Below, in pieces: positions 7,365 through 15,348 of a DNA stretch of 64,000 bases (the first letter of the stretch is position 1; each line of letters opens with the position of its first letter). Both the position numbers and the translations under genes were made by a program. Below the pieces are notes generated by a model. The model saw only the letters and a list, made by a program, of their open reading frames with translations, was not told the origin of the DNA and did not search any database. The DNA comes from Burkholderiaceae bacterium. GTDB lineage: Bacteria; Pseudomonadota; Gammaproteobacteria; Burkholderiales; Burkholderiaceae_C. Location: contig JAMLIQ010000004.1 in the NCBI GenBank assembly GCA_023954095.1, forward strand, positions 43,144 to 107,143, in the 5' to 3' direction.

Positions 7365-8933
7365 ATGCTCGACGACACCCTCAAGACCCAGTTGAAAGCC
7401 TACCTGGAGCGCCTGCAGCGCCCGGTGGAACTGGTCGCCACGCTGGACGGCAGCGCCACGTCGAACGAGCTGCGCGAGCTGCTGGAAGACATCCGCGCCC
7501 AGTCGGACAAGATCACCGTGGTCGAGAAGAACGACCTGGATGTGCGCAAGCCCTCGTTCCTCATCACCAACCCCGGCGTGGACAGCGGCGTGCGCTTTGC
7601 CGGCGTGCCCCTGGGCCATGAATTCACCTCCCTTGTGCTGGCGCTGCTGCACGTGGGCGGGCACCCCTCCAAGGAAGCGGCCGAGCTGCTGGAGCAGATC
7701 CGTGGGCTGGACGGTGACTTCCACTTCGAGACCTATTACTCCCTGAGCTGCCACAACTGCCCCGACGTGGTGCAGGCGCTCAACCTCATGAGCGCGCTCA
7801 ACCCGCGCATCACCCACACCGCCATCGACGGCGGCCTGTTCCAGGGCGAGATCGAGTCGCGCGAGATCATGGGCGTGCCCACCGTCTTCCTCAACGGCGA
7901 GCGCTTCGCCCAGGGCCGCATGGAGCTGGCCGAGATCGTCGGCAAGATCGACAAGGGCGCTAGCGCCAAGGAAGCCGCCAAGCTCAACGCCAAGGACGCG
8001 TTCGACGTGCTCATCGTCGGCGGCGGACCGGCCGGCGCGGCTGCGGCCGTGTATGCGGCGCGCAAGGGCATCCGCACTGGCGTGGCGGCCGAGCGCTTCG
8101 GCGGCCAGGTGCTCGACACGGTCGATATTGAAAACTACATCTCCATCAGCAAGACCGAAGGCCCGCAGTTCGCCGCCGCGCTGGAGCGCCATGTGCGCGA
8201 CTACGAGGTCGACATCATGAACCTGCAGCGCGCCAAGGCGCTCAAGCCCGCCGCTACCGAGGGCGGCCTGATCGAGGTCGAGCTGGAAAGCGGCGCCACC
8301 CTGCGCGGCAAGACCGTGATCCTCTCCACCGGCGCGCGCTGGCGCAACATGAATGTGCCCGGCGAGGACCAGTACCGCACCAAGGGCGTGACCTACTGCC
8401 CGCACTGCGACGGCCCCCTGTTCAAGGGCAAGCGCGTGGCGGTGATCGGCGGCGGCAACTCGGGCATCGAGGCCGCCATCGACCTGGCGGGCGTGGTGGC
8501 GCATGTGACGGTGCTTGAATTTGCCCCTGAACTGAAGGCCGACGCCGTGCTGCAGCGCAAGCTCAAGAGCCTGCCCAACGTGGATGTGATCCTCAACGCC
8601 CAGACCACCGAGGTCAACGGCGACGGCCACAAGGTCACCGGCATCACCTACAAGGACCGCGTGGGCGGCGAGGTGAAGCAGATCGCGCTCGAAGGCATCT
8701 TCGTGCAGATCGGCCTGCTGCCCAACACCGACTGGCTCAAGGGCACGGTGGAGCTGTCGAAGTTCGGCGAGATCGTGATCGACGCCAAGGGCCACACCAG
8801 CGTGCCCGGCGTGTTCGCCGCGGGCGACTGCACCACGGTGCCCTACAAGCAGATCATCATCGCCGCGGGCGCGGGCGCCACGGCCGCGCTGAGCGCGTTC
8901 GACCACCTGATCCGCACCAGCGCACCGGCTTGA
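7365..8933 (+). CDS. ahpF: Alkyl hydroperoxide reductase subunit F
   Basis: This 522-residue flavoprotein has the AhpF arrangement: an N-terminal tandem thioredoxin-fold domain with the SCHNC redox pair C129/C132, a FAD domain opening [21 protein letters not shown], the TYCPHCDG pair C345/C348, and an NAD(P)H-binding segment [16 protein letters not shown]. Both cysteine pairs fall at the same numbers as in the E. coli protein. It passes electrons from NADH through FAD and both disulfides to AhpC. An ACAGGAG ribosome site precedes the ATG. A repeat element follows the stop directly. Confidence 0.97.
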   Translation: MLDDTLKTQLKAYLERLQRPVELVATLDGSATSNELRELLEDIRAQSDKITVVEKNDLDVRKPSFLITNPGVDSGVRFAGVPLGHEFTSLVLALLHVGGHPSKEAAELLEQIRGLDGDFHFETYYSLSCHNCPDVVQALNLMSALNPRITHTAIDGGLFQGEIESREIMGVPTVFLNGERFAQGRMELAEIVGKIDKGASAKEAAKLNAKDAFDVLIVGGGPAGAAAAVYAARKGIRTGVAAERFGGQVLDTVDIENYISISKTEGPQFAAALERHVRDYEVDIMNLQRAKALKPAATEGGLIEVELESGATLRGKTVILSTGARWRNMNVPGEDQYRTKGVTYCPHCDGPLFKGKRVAVIGGGNSGIEAAIDLAGVVAHVTVLEFAPELKADAVLQRKLKSLPNVDVILNAQTTEVNGDGHKVTGITYKDRVGGEVKQIALEGIFVQIGLLPNTDWLKGTVELSKFGEIVIDAKGHTSVPGVFAAGDCTTVPYKQIIIAAGAGATAALSAFDHLIRTSAPA

Positions 8934-8934
8934 G

Positions 8935-8990
8935 TTTCAAGAAAAATCGGGCTCTGGCGCTTATGCTGTAAGCGCTTATAGCTATCAAAA
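8935..8990. repeat. Interspersed palindromic repeat after ahpF
   Basis: The core arms GCGCTTA (8957-8963) and TAAGCGC (8969-8975) are inverted around five bases and flanked by TTTCAAGAAAAATC on the left and TAGCTATCAAAA on the right. It sits directly downstream of the ahpF stop. Confidence 0.65.
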
Positions 8991-9054
8991 TGAAAGCGGC
9001 GGTACTGCAATGGGCAGCGCCGCCGCTTTGTTCTTTTACCCGCCAGCAAAAGGC

Positions 9055-9957
9055 TCACGCTTCGTTCAGTGTGTCCTCCAGGGCGCCGTGCGCGCCCTGG
9101 GGCTGCAAGAGCCCGACCAGCCTCTCCAGCGCCAGCGAAGGCTCTCCCCGCCAGACAAGGTGCGTCTGGTTCCGGGCCACCCGTTCCGGCAGGGGGTGCT
9201 GGTTCACCTTCTGCGTGGCCTGCAGCGTCTGCAGCACCGCTTGGGGGACGATGGCAAACCCGGTGCCAGCGGCCACGCAGGCAATCATGCCCTGGTACGA
9301 GGCAAACTCCAGCGTGCGCCCGGGCATCACATCCGCGCTGCCGAGCCAGTCTTCCAGGCGCTTGCGGTACGAGCAGCCTTGGGCAAACGCAATCATGGTC
9401 GAGCGGCCCAGGTCCCTGGCGGTGCGCACCTGCCGCACCTCCCTGGGCGTGATCAACACCAGCTCTTCATGAAACACCGGCAGCGCCTGCAGCGCCGGGG
9501 CCGTGAAGGGCTCCGACACAAAAGCGGCCTCGATCTCGAAGTTCATCACCCGCTGGACCAGGGCGCCCGTGGTGCCGGTGACCAGCTCCACCACCACGCC
9601 CGGGTGTGCTGCGTGGTAGCGCGACAGGATAGGCGCCAGGCGGCTGCCCGCCGTGCTCTCCAGCGCGCCGAGGCGAAACAGCCCCTGCGGCCTGCCCGTG
9701 CGCAGGTCGCTGACGGCCTCGTCCGCCAGGCGCAGCAGCCGCACCGCGTAGTTCAGCAAGGTCTCGCCCTCGGCCGACAGGCTCAGCGTGCGGCCCTCCC
9801 GGCGGAACAGGCGCACGCCCAGAAACGCCTCCAGCTGCCGGATGCGCGTGGTGACGTTGGAGGGCACGCGGTGCAGCTTTTGCGCTGCCCGCACCACGCC
9901 GCCTTCCTCCACCACGGAACGGAAGATCGCCAGCGATTCGAGGTCGATAGTTCTCAT
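9055..9957 (-). CDS. LysR family transcriptional regulator
   Basis: The 300-residue protein has the LysR winged-helix domain at residues 4-62 (LESLAIFRSVVEEGGVVRAA, RIRQLEAFLGVRLFRREG) and a substrate-binding domain from about residue 92. It is divergent from the MFS transporter gene with 65 bp between start codons. That gap carries an AT-rich patch (9965-9990) where a LysR-type site would be expected. LysR regulators commonly control the divergent neighbour, so the MFS gene is its likely target; the ligand is unknown. Confidence 0.9.
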   Translation of the reverse strand: MRTIDLESLAIFRSVVEEGGVVRAAQKLHRVPSNVTTRIRQLEAFLGVRLFRREGRTLSLSAEGETLLNYAVRLLRLADEAVSDLRTGRPQGLFRLGALESTAGSRLAPILSRYHAAHPGVVVELVTGTTGALVQRVMNFEIEAAFVSEPFTAPALQALPVFHEELVLITPREVRQVRTARDLGRSTMIAFAQGCSYRKRLEDWLGSADVMPGRTLEFASYQGMIACVAAGTGFAIVPQAVLQTLQATQKVNQHPLPERVARNQTHLVWRGEPSLALERLVGLLQPQGAHGALEDTLNEA

Positions 9958-10022
9958 CCAGAGAATGCTATTTCATAAATATTCATTTGTCAGCGGCATT
10001 GCGCCGGGCTTTAATCGGGCCC

Positions 10023-11225
10023 ATGGCTGTTTCCGCACCCCTTTCACCGGCATCGCCGGGCCGCACCGCTGCGCTGGTGTGCGTGGCGGCCATGGTGGCC
10101 CTCGCCGTGGCGATGGGGGTCGGGCGGTTTGCCTTCACGCCGCTGTTTCCCCTGATGGTGCGCGACGGCCTGCTCACCGGCGCGGCCGGCGCGGCCATCG
10201 CCGCCAGCAACTACCTGGGCTACCTCGTGGGCGCCCTGGCGGCGGGCCGCTTGCAGGCGGGGCCCGCCGCGCTGGTGGCCGTGGGGCTGGTCAGCACCGT
10301 CGCCGCCACCGCCGCCGTGGGCTGGACATCTTCGGTGCCGCTGTGGGTGGCGCTGCGCTTCGTGGCGGGCGTGATGAGCGCCTGGACGCTGGTCGCCACC
10401 AGCGCCTGGGGCCTGGGCTGGCTGGCCCGCCTCGGGCGCCCGCACCTGGCGGGCACCGTGTTTGCGGGCGTGGGGCTGGGCATCGCGGCGGCAGGGCTGT
10501 TCTGCCTGGTGGCTGCAGGGCCCCGGGTGCCATCGCTTGGCATGTGGGTGCAGCTGGCGGGCGGGGCGGGTGTCGCGGTGCTGCTGCCGCTGTGGGCCGT
10601 CTGGCGCCTGCCCGCCGCCAGCAGCCCGGCAGCGGCGCACGCAACGGCCTTGCAGCCGCCGCCGGCCCGCACCGGCGGCCTGGTGGTCTGCTACACCCTG
10701 TTCGGCTTCGGCTACATCCTGCCCGCCACCTACCTGCCCGCGCTGGCGCGCCAACTGGTGGACGACCCCCAGGTCTTCGGGCTGGCCTGGCCCCTGTTCG
10801 GGTTGGCCGCGGCACTCTCCACCATCGTGGTGTCGTGGGGCCTGCGGCGCGCCAGCCGCCTGGGCGTGTGGGCCGCATGCCACCTGCTGATGGCGGCGGG
10901 CGTGCTGCTGCCCCGCGTCTGGCCGTCGCTGGCCAGCGTCACCCTGGCCGCGCTGCTGGTGGGCGGCACCTTCATGGTCATCACCATGCTGGCCATGCAG
11001 GAGGCCCGCGCCCGCGCCGAGGGCCAGGCCACCGCCGTCCTCGGGCGCATGACGGCAGGCTTCGCGCTGGGCCAGTTGCTGGGCCCGCTCACCTCCGCCG
11101 CCATGGGCCGCTTCACCGCCGACTTCGCCACCGCGCTGAACCATGCCCTGGTGCTGTCGGCCGCGGGCCTGCTGGCCAGCGCGGCCTATCTGTGGCGTGA
11201 GGCGCGCAGGCAACCCGCCCCCTGA
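10023..11225 (+). CDS. MFS transporter, YbfB/YjiJ family
   Basis: The predicted product has 400 residues and about twelve hydrophobic segments. The N-terminal VAMGVGRFAFTPLFPLMVRD and the AAIAASNYLGYLVGAL segment are typical of the YbfB/YjiJ group of major facilitator proteins. Substrates of this group are not established; sugar, drug or amino-acid export has been suggested for relatives. The ATG at 10023 is preferred over an upstream in-frame TTG at 9987 because it gives the usual short N-terminus. The gene is extremely GC-rich. The divergent LysR gene is the likely regulator. Confidence 0.88.
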   Translation: MAVSAPLSPASPGRTAALVCVAAMVALAVAMGVGRFAFTPLFPLMVRDGLLTGAAGAAIAASNYLGYLVGALAAGRLQAGPAALVAVGLVSTVAATAAVGWTSSVPLWVALRFVAGVMSAWTLVATSAWGLGWLARLGRPHLAGTVFAGVGLGIAAAGLFCLVAAGPRVPSLGMWVQLAGGAGVAVLLPLWAVWRLPAASSPAAAHATALQPPPARTGGLVVCYTLFGFGYILPATYLPALARQLVDDPQVFGLAWPLFGLAAALSTIVVSWGLRRASRLGVWAACHLLMAAGVLLPRVWPSLASVTLAALLVGGTFMVITMLAMQEARARAEGQATAVLGRMTAGFALGQLLGPLTSAAMGRFTADFATALNHALVLSAAGLLASAAYLWREARRQPAP

Positions 11226-11310
11226 GGAGCGGCGGCGAATGTGCGGTTTGCGGTGAAGTGAGCGGGGCGCACCGGCGGCGGGGGGCTCCTGCTGTGATGG
11301 CGTAGGCCTG

Positions 11311-11373
11311 ATCTTTAAGAAAAATCAGGCTCTAACGCTTGCCTGTATTGCGCTGGAAGCTATGAAATCAGGA
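11311..11373. repeat. Interspersed repeat, degenerate copy
   Basis: The order AAGAAAAATCAGGCTCTAAC, GCTTG, TTGCGCTGGAAGCTATGAAA matches the repeat family in order and flanks, with weakened arms. It lies between the MFS gene and the IS-remnant region. Confidence 0.5.
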
Positions 11374-11511
11374 GTAATCTGTACGGGTGCGGCTATCGAT
11401 CAGAAGACCGTTGGATGTCGATTTATTTGACGCCTTCAGGCAGGGGGCAGCCAGCGGCCGACAGCCATCGGCCCTGAGCAGCCATCCAGATGAATGCTCT
11501 AAAACCGCCAT
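11374..11511. other. Non-coding gap at the left edge of the accessory island
   Basis: I see no convincing gene, RNA or repeat in this stretch. A 68-codon open frame crosses it but resembles no family I recognise and overlaps the integrase remnant on the other strand. Confidence 0.4.
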
Positions 11512-11646
11512 TCAGCCGGGCGGCAAGTGCAATGCCAAGGCGTCCAGCGGGCTGGAGGTGCCTCCGGCAGCAACTTTCAGGACATGGGTGTAGATCATTG
11601 TCGTGCTCACGTCCGAATGCCCCAGCAGCTCCTGCACGGTGCGGAT
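11512..11646 (-). pseudogene. C-terminal fragment of an integron-type tyrosine recombinase (IntI-like)
   Basis: The reverse strand encodes [20 protein letters not shown] followed by [17 protein letters not shown]. This holds the box II region of tyrosine recombinases, including the LLGH motif and the catalytic tyrosine context MIYTHVL. The ending resembles integron integrases (RSPLDAL-like). Everything N-terminal to it is missing. It is joined in frame to an IS110 transposase fragment, so it is a relic and not a functional integrase. Confidence 0.7.
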
Positions 11647-11814
11647 GACGAACTTGGGCGCCATGATGAGCACGGTGTGGCTAAAGTTATGAAACTCGCG
11701 TGCCCAGTGATGTGCACCGGAGCACGCTTCCATGCCGATGAGGCAAGGTGACAGCGAGGCGATGAGTTCGAGCAATTTGGAGCGCGCCACGCTGGGGCGT
11801 ATCCCAAGTGGCAT
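11647..11814 (-). pseudogene. N-terminal fragment of an IS110 family transposase
   Basis: From an ATG at 11814 the reverse strand encodes a segment with [20 protein letters not shown] and [10 protein letters not shown]. This is the second part of the DEDD catalytic domain of IS110/IS1111 transposases, where MEACGGAHHWAR is the signature. The sequence should continue with K-x-Y-x-K-S-x-K-N-D-A-x-D but switches to integrase sequence at residue 99 of the combined frame. The frame can be extended upstream to 11940 but that part shows no transposase similarity. Confidence 0.75.
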
Positions 11815-11848
11815 GTATCGTTGAACCCTTGTCGCAAAGGAGCGCGCC

Positions 11849-12392
11849 ATGCCAAAGACTGTCGGCAAATCACCTGAGGCCTCACCGGCGTCCAAAGCCA
11901 AGCCGATACGCAAGCGAGCCAAGGCGGCAAGCTTGGGCATCGCCTACCAGCACCGCATTGAAAGTCATCAGCGAGATTGGCGTTGATCTGGCACGCTTTC
12001 CCAGCGTGAAGCACTTCACGTCCTGGCTAGGCTTGTGTCCGGGCACCAAGATTTCGGGCAGCAAGGTGCTTTCAAGTGCCACCAAGCCCTGTGCCAACCG
12101 AGCCGCTCAGGCCCTGCGCATGGCCGCGCAGGCGCTGCGCAAAAATCAAACCGCACTGGGAGCGCACCACCGTCGGCTGTGTTCACGTATGGACAAACCC
12201 AAGGCCATCACCGCCAGCGCACACAAGCTGGCGCGGCTGGTGTATTTCATGCTGACCAAGGGGCAGGCCTTTGTCGAGGCCGGGCAGGATCAATACGAAG
12301 AACAGTATCGCCAGCGGGTGGTGGAAAATCTGACGCGCCGGGCTCACCAATTGGGCTTTCAACTTATACCGCAGGGAACCGCCACAGCATGA
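11849..12392 (+). pseudogene. IS110 family transposase remnant, internally deleted
   Basis: The ATG at 11849 opens a Lys/Ala/Ser-rich N-terminus ([20 protein letters not shown]) that stops after about 45 codons. In another frame the C-terminal Transposase_20 domain continues from about 11958, with ALKVISEIGVDLARFPSVKH, FTSWLGLCPGTKISG and MDKPKAITASAHKLARLVYF to the end at 12392. The central catalytic part is deleted, so this is a dead element. It lies divergent from the other IS110 fragment and adjacent to the restriction-modification locus. Confidence 0.75.
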
Positions 12393-12442
12393 TCTCGAAG
12401 AGCCGATTTCTCAGCGTTGGTGAGGAAGTTTCTTAAGAGACG

Positions 12443-13357
12443 TCAGAAGGTGAGCAGAAGCCGGTCATGCACTACATGATCTTCAAGGCTCAAGCCATTC
12501 ATTTGAAAGCGCTTTAGCATTGAGCGCCCCACGCTGACGAACACCTCGCGTTCGAATAGGCCATTGGGGATCGGAATGTCACAAACCTTACGGCCCGAAT
12601 ACTTGGTGCCGTCAATACTAAGGGCAACATATACGCCCCTAGCCTTGCACTCAACGATTGAATCGAAGAGACGTTGCAGCGAGAATGCCTGGGCACCGTA
12701 CAAAATGGCCTGACTGTCTGCGTAAGGCGGATCACAATAAACTAGGTCGCCCCGTCTTGCTTCGCTCATAGAAACGGCGAAATCCTGATGCACAAAACGT
12801 GTTCCCTGTGTTCTTGCATGCCATAGGTCAACTCGCTTCTCGAAACTCTCTGGCGGCACTGGATGATGGGCCCCGACCGGTGTGCTCATGAAGCCATCGT
12901 TCTTGCGGAATCGAACAACTCCGCCGTAACACGTCCGACAGAGAAAAAGTAGATCGGCTCCGTTGGGTCTGGCGTTGTAGCTGGCCAGCACACCCTCATA
13001 GGCCGCCTTTTTGCCTAGCTTTGCTATCAGCGCATGACGTTGGGCATATTGCTGCTTAAGCTCTTCCTTGTTGCGATGCAGCGTTTGCCAGATTTCAATG
13101 AGCGGCGCAAACGCGTCACTTGCTACAGCACTTCTCGGGGCCAAAACGCCCAAGACACCTCCACTACCAAGGAACGGTTCGAAGTACGTGCCAAACTGCC
13201 CTGGGAAGTGTTTGATGATCTCATCGGCCTGTTTCTGCTTGTTCCCCACCCACTTCAAGAGTTGTGTGCGAAAAGGCCTGCTCCCATCCAAAGCTGGAAC
13301 GGGTGCATCTTCTAGCGCGAACAATTCAGGCTGTCGTTGGGCGACTGTGTCAAGCAT
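12443..13357 (-). CDS. D12-class DNA adenine N6-methyltransferase of a type II restriction-modification system
   Basis: The 304-residue protein has the alpha-class order of motifs: LLKWVGNKQKQ (motif X, about residue 33), FEPFLGSGGVLG (motif I, AdoMet binding) and YCDPPYADSQAILYGAQAF (motif IV, DPPY catalytic). This class (Dam, DpnII, EcoRV, NlaIII) methylates adenine N6; the recognition sequence cannot be read from the protein. The gene is divergent from a small HTH gene and the nuclease, the normal layout of a C-protein-controlled system. GC content is clearly below the flanking chromosome, suggesting acquisition by transfer. Confidence 0.9.
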   Translation of the reverse strand: MLDTVAQRQPELFALEDAPVPALDGSRPFRTQLLKWVGNKQKQADEIIKHFPGQFGTYFEPFLGSGGVLGVLAPRSAVASDAFAPLIEIWQTLHRNKEELKQQYAQRHALIAKLGKKAAYEGVLASYNARPNGADLLFLCRTCYGGVVRFRKNDGFMSTPVGAHHPVPPESFEKRVDLWHARTQGTRFVHQDFAVSMSEARRGDLVYCDPPYADSQAILYGAQAFSLQRLFDSIVECKARGVYVALSIDGTKYSGRKVCDIPIPNGLFEREVFVSVGRSMLKRFQMNGLSLEDHVVHDRLLLTF

Positions 13358-13383
13358 AGCGAGGTATCCGTAGTTGCTGGGTC

Positions 13384-13413
13384 ATTCTAACATTCTAAAT
13401 TTGAATATTCTAA
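13384..13413. promoter_or_regulatory. Putative operator of the restriction-modification locus
   Basis: Three copies of ATTCTAA lie at 13384-13390, 13392-13398 and 13407-13413. The segment 13392-13406 is also an imperfect palindrome (12 of 15 positions). The site lies in the 78-bp gap between the divergent methylase start and the HTH start, where controller (C) proteins bind their C-boxes. Confidence 0.5.
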
Positions 13414-13435
13414 CATCGAATTTACATTGTCCAGC

Positions 13436-13651
13436 ATGAAGAAATCCCGCCTCGCTGCGCTGCTGCGACAAGTTCGTCTGGATGCCAATCTGACGCAATC
13501 GCAACTTGCCGAAAAAATCGGGCAGACACAATCTTATGTATCCAAGTACGAAAACGGAGAGCAGAGGCTTGACCTTATCGAGCTTGAAACTGTGTGCAAA
13601 GCAGTGGGTGTTTCATTGACTGACTTTGTGGAAAAATATCTTGAAAGCTGA
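13436..13651 (+). CDS. XRE-type HTH protein, probable controller of the restriction-modification system
   Basis: The 71-residue protein is almost entirely one XRE/Cro-type helix-turn-helix domain: LRQVRLDANLTQSQLAEKIG, then QTQSYVSKYENGEQRLD as recognition helix and turn. Its size and position, immediately before and overlapping the nuclease gene and divergent from the methylase, are those of C proteins that delay nuclease synthesis after entry of the system into a new host. The ATG at 13436 is preferred over a TTG at 13427. The repeated ATTCTAA motif just upstream is the likely operator. Confidence 0.8.
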   Translation: MKKSRLAALLRQVRLDANLTQSQLAEKIGQTQSYVSKYENGEQRLDLIELETVCKAVGVSLTDFVEKYLES

Positions 13652-14501
13652 CACTAGATTTCTCGTTCAACCCAAGGAATTTTGGGCGAATGTCCGTACG
13701 ATTAGCCAAGAAGTCGGTTACACCGAACGTGGCGCGAATTCCATAAAGATCCCCTCGCTTAATGCTATCCGCAAGGAGTTTGGCAGACTCGGCCTTACAA
13801 CGGCTCATATTGCAGAGGAGGACAGTACGTTGACCGATTTCGGTCAACGCCTATTCGACTACTTTTCTTTCCGAGCCTCTGTGCTTAATGACACCGTGCA
13901 GGGCTACTTCATGAAAAAGGATTCAGCCGAGGTTGAATTTAATCGACTCAAGGCGAGCTTAAATCCTAAGTGCCCCTTGCCGATGAACAAGCAAAAGGCT
14001 GAGAAGAAAAACTATGCATTTCTCACAGGCATGGTCAACATGCTCGTAGAGGCGAACATTGGTGATGCTCGATGCGACTACGACCCACGCGGCCTGACAA
14101 TGATGACCCATCAATCAATGCCTCTGCGCACGCTATCACGTCGGGTAGATGGTGCTTTTCCATCTGTCGTAAATCCCATCGCAATTTGGGAGATCAAAGA
14201 GTACTACTACACAACCACCTTTGGAAGTCGTGTAGCAGATGGAGTGTACGAAACACTACTGGACGGCATGGAGTTAGAAGAACTTGAAGCCGCTGCGGAG
14301 CGCAAAGTTCAGCATGTACTATTCATCGACGACTACTTTACGTGGTGGGAATGTGGTCGCTCATATCTATGCCGCATGATTGATATGCTTCACATGGGTT
14401 ATGTTGATGAAGTCGTATTTGGTCGTGAAGTGCTCACGCGCCTTCCTGTATTGGCGAGAGAATGGAAAGCTGTATACGATGCGGCTGAAAATGACGTCTA
14501 A
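13641..14501 (+). CDS. Probable type II restriction endonuclease (PD-(D/E)xK-like)
   Basis: I do not recognise the family. Its place beside a D12 methylase and HTH controller makes it the likely nuclease. From a TTG at 13641 (GGA box 8 nt upstream) it has 286 residues; an in-frame TTG at 13626 is an alternative. No ATG is available before residue 91. D170-x13-E184-I-K186 in VDGAFPSVVNPIAIWEIKEY fits a PD-(D/E)xK active site. The start region overlaps the end of the controller gene by 11 bp, so translation may be coupled. Residues 216-245 include FIDDYFTWWECGRSYLC. GC content is near 50%, unlike its neighbours. Confidence 0.7.
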   Translation: MKADTRFLVQPKEFWANVRTISQEVGYTERGANSIKIPSLNAIRKEFGRLGLTTAHIAEEDSTLTDFGQRLFDYFSFRASVLNDTVQGYFMKKDSAEVEFNRLKASLNPKCPLPMNKQKAEKKNYAFLTGMVNMLVEANIGDARCDYDPRGLTMMTHQSMPLRTLSRRVDGAFPSVVNPIAIWEIKEYYYTTTFGSRVADGVYETLLDGMELEELEAAAERKVQHVLFIDDYFTWWECGRSYLCRMIDMLHMGYVDEVVFGREVLTRLPVLAREWKAVYDAAENDV

Positions 14502-14776
14502 CTGGTCGTATATGGACTCCCCCACAACAGCAAGAGCCTGACCGATTGGTGACCAAGGGGTAAAAACCTGCAGTCGTATATCCGGCATCTGTTGTGGACT
14601 CTGTGGTGGTCCGTGCCGACATGGAATCTGCGTCACCGCTTCGCCACACGTTGCAAGCGGCAGGCAGGCTGCTGGAAGAGTTATCGGCGTAGTGCGGTGT
14701 GGGAGGAACCCGATGGGCCATGATGGTCGATCAAACCCGTCGCAAGTGGTGGGGGAAACTGGCCGTGGCGTGTGTC
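14502..14776. other. Non-coding stretch inside the accessory island
   Basis: I see no supportable gene here. Short open frames on both strands resemble nothing I recognise. The stretch lies between the nuclease gene and another IS110 fragment and is probably decayed mobile DNA. Confidence 0.4.
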
Positions 14777-14947
14777 TCAGGCTGGCATGGCATAGCTTTG
14801 GCGGCGGGGTTTTTTGCTCAACTGCGCCGCCTCGTCAAACGGTGCGTGGCCGCGCAACCGCCCCGAGCTGTACTCGCGGGGCGTCAGGCCGAACCAGCTT
14901 GCGAAGTGGCGCGCATCCGCAAAGTGCGTCAGCGCTGACAGGCGCAT
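14777..14947 (-). pseudogene. C-terminal fragment of a second type of IS110 transposase
   Basis: The reverse strand from 14947 encodes FADARHFASWFGLTPREYSS followed by GR, the conserved start of the Transposase_20 domain of IS110 elements. After about residue 30 the similarity is lost and the frame stops at 14777. The sequence differs from the copy at 11958-12392 (FTSWLGLCPGTKISG), so it comes from another element. Confidence 0.65.
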
Positions 14948-14967
14948 CCAACTGCGGTTTTAGGTTC

Positions 14968-15011
14968 AATAGACAAAATATTGACCTCAAATAGGTATTA
15001 AGTGGTCTAAT
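14968..15011 (+). promoter_or_regulatory. Nested palindrome upstream of hipB, probable autoregulatory operator
   Basis: The inner arms ACCT (14984-14987) and AGGT (14993-14996) and the outer arms AATAGAC (14968-14974) and GTCTAAT (15005-15011, one mismatch) share one dyad centre near 14990. The site ends 7 bp before the hipB start. HipB antitoxins repress their own operons by binding such palindromes. Confidence 0.55.
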
Positions 15012-15018
15012 AGCCAAA

Positions 15019-15348
15019 ATGTTGGACTTTGCTTTCTCCACTAGCGATGAAATCGCCGCAGCGTTGGGCCTGCGGCTCAAAGCAGTGCGCCTGTCGCAGT
15101 CGCTGACGCAGGCCGACCTGGCCGAGCGAGCCGGGATTTCGGTGGGCACGGTCAAGGCGCTCGAAAGAACCGGCCAGTCCTCCGTGGCATCGCTGGTCCG
15201 CGTTGTGCAGGCCTTGGGGTTGACCGACCAGCTGCAATCGCTGTTTGTGCTCCAGGTGCAGTCGATTGCAGCAATGGAGCAAGCCCAACTGGCCAAACGT
15301 CAGCGGGCGCCGCGCAAGGCCCGGGTCACGGTGCGGAGCCAGCCATGA
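15019..15348 (+). CDS. hipB: HipB-type antitoxin, XRE family DNA-binding protein
   Basis: The 109-residue protein carries an XRE helix-turn-helix at about residues 15-70 (LGLRLKAVRLSQSLTQADLA, ERAGISVGTVKALERTG) and a basic C-terminal tail. It precedes a HipA kinase gene with an ATGA overlap at 15345-15348, the usual hipBA layout. HipB neutralises HipA and represses the operon. The nested palindrome just upstream is the likely operator. Confidence 0.88.
   Translation: MLDFAFSTSDEIAAALGLRLKAVRLSQSLTQADLAERAGISVGTVKALERTGQSSVASLVRVVQALGLTDQLQSLFVLQVQSIAAMEQAQLAKRQRAPRKARVTVRSQP

Noticed and set aside
11311-11373. Possible integron attC site because of the CTAAC core
   Set aside because: It lacks paired attC core sites and matches the interspersed repeat family better.
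11387-11593. A 68-codon plus-strand ORF before the IS remnants
   Set aside because: No family similarity, and it overlaps the integrase remnant on the other strand.
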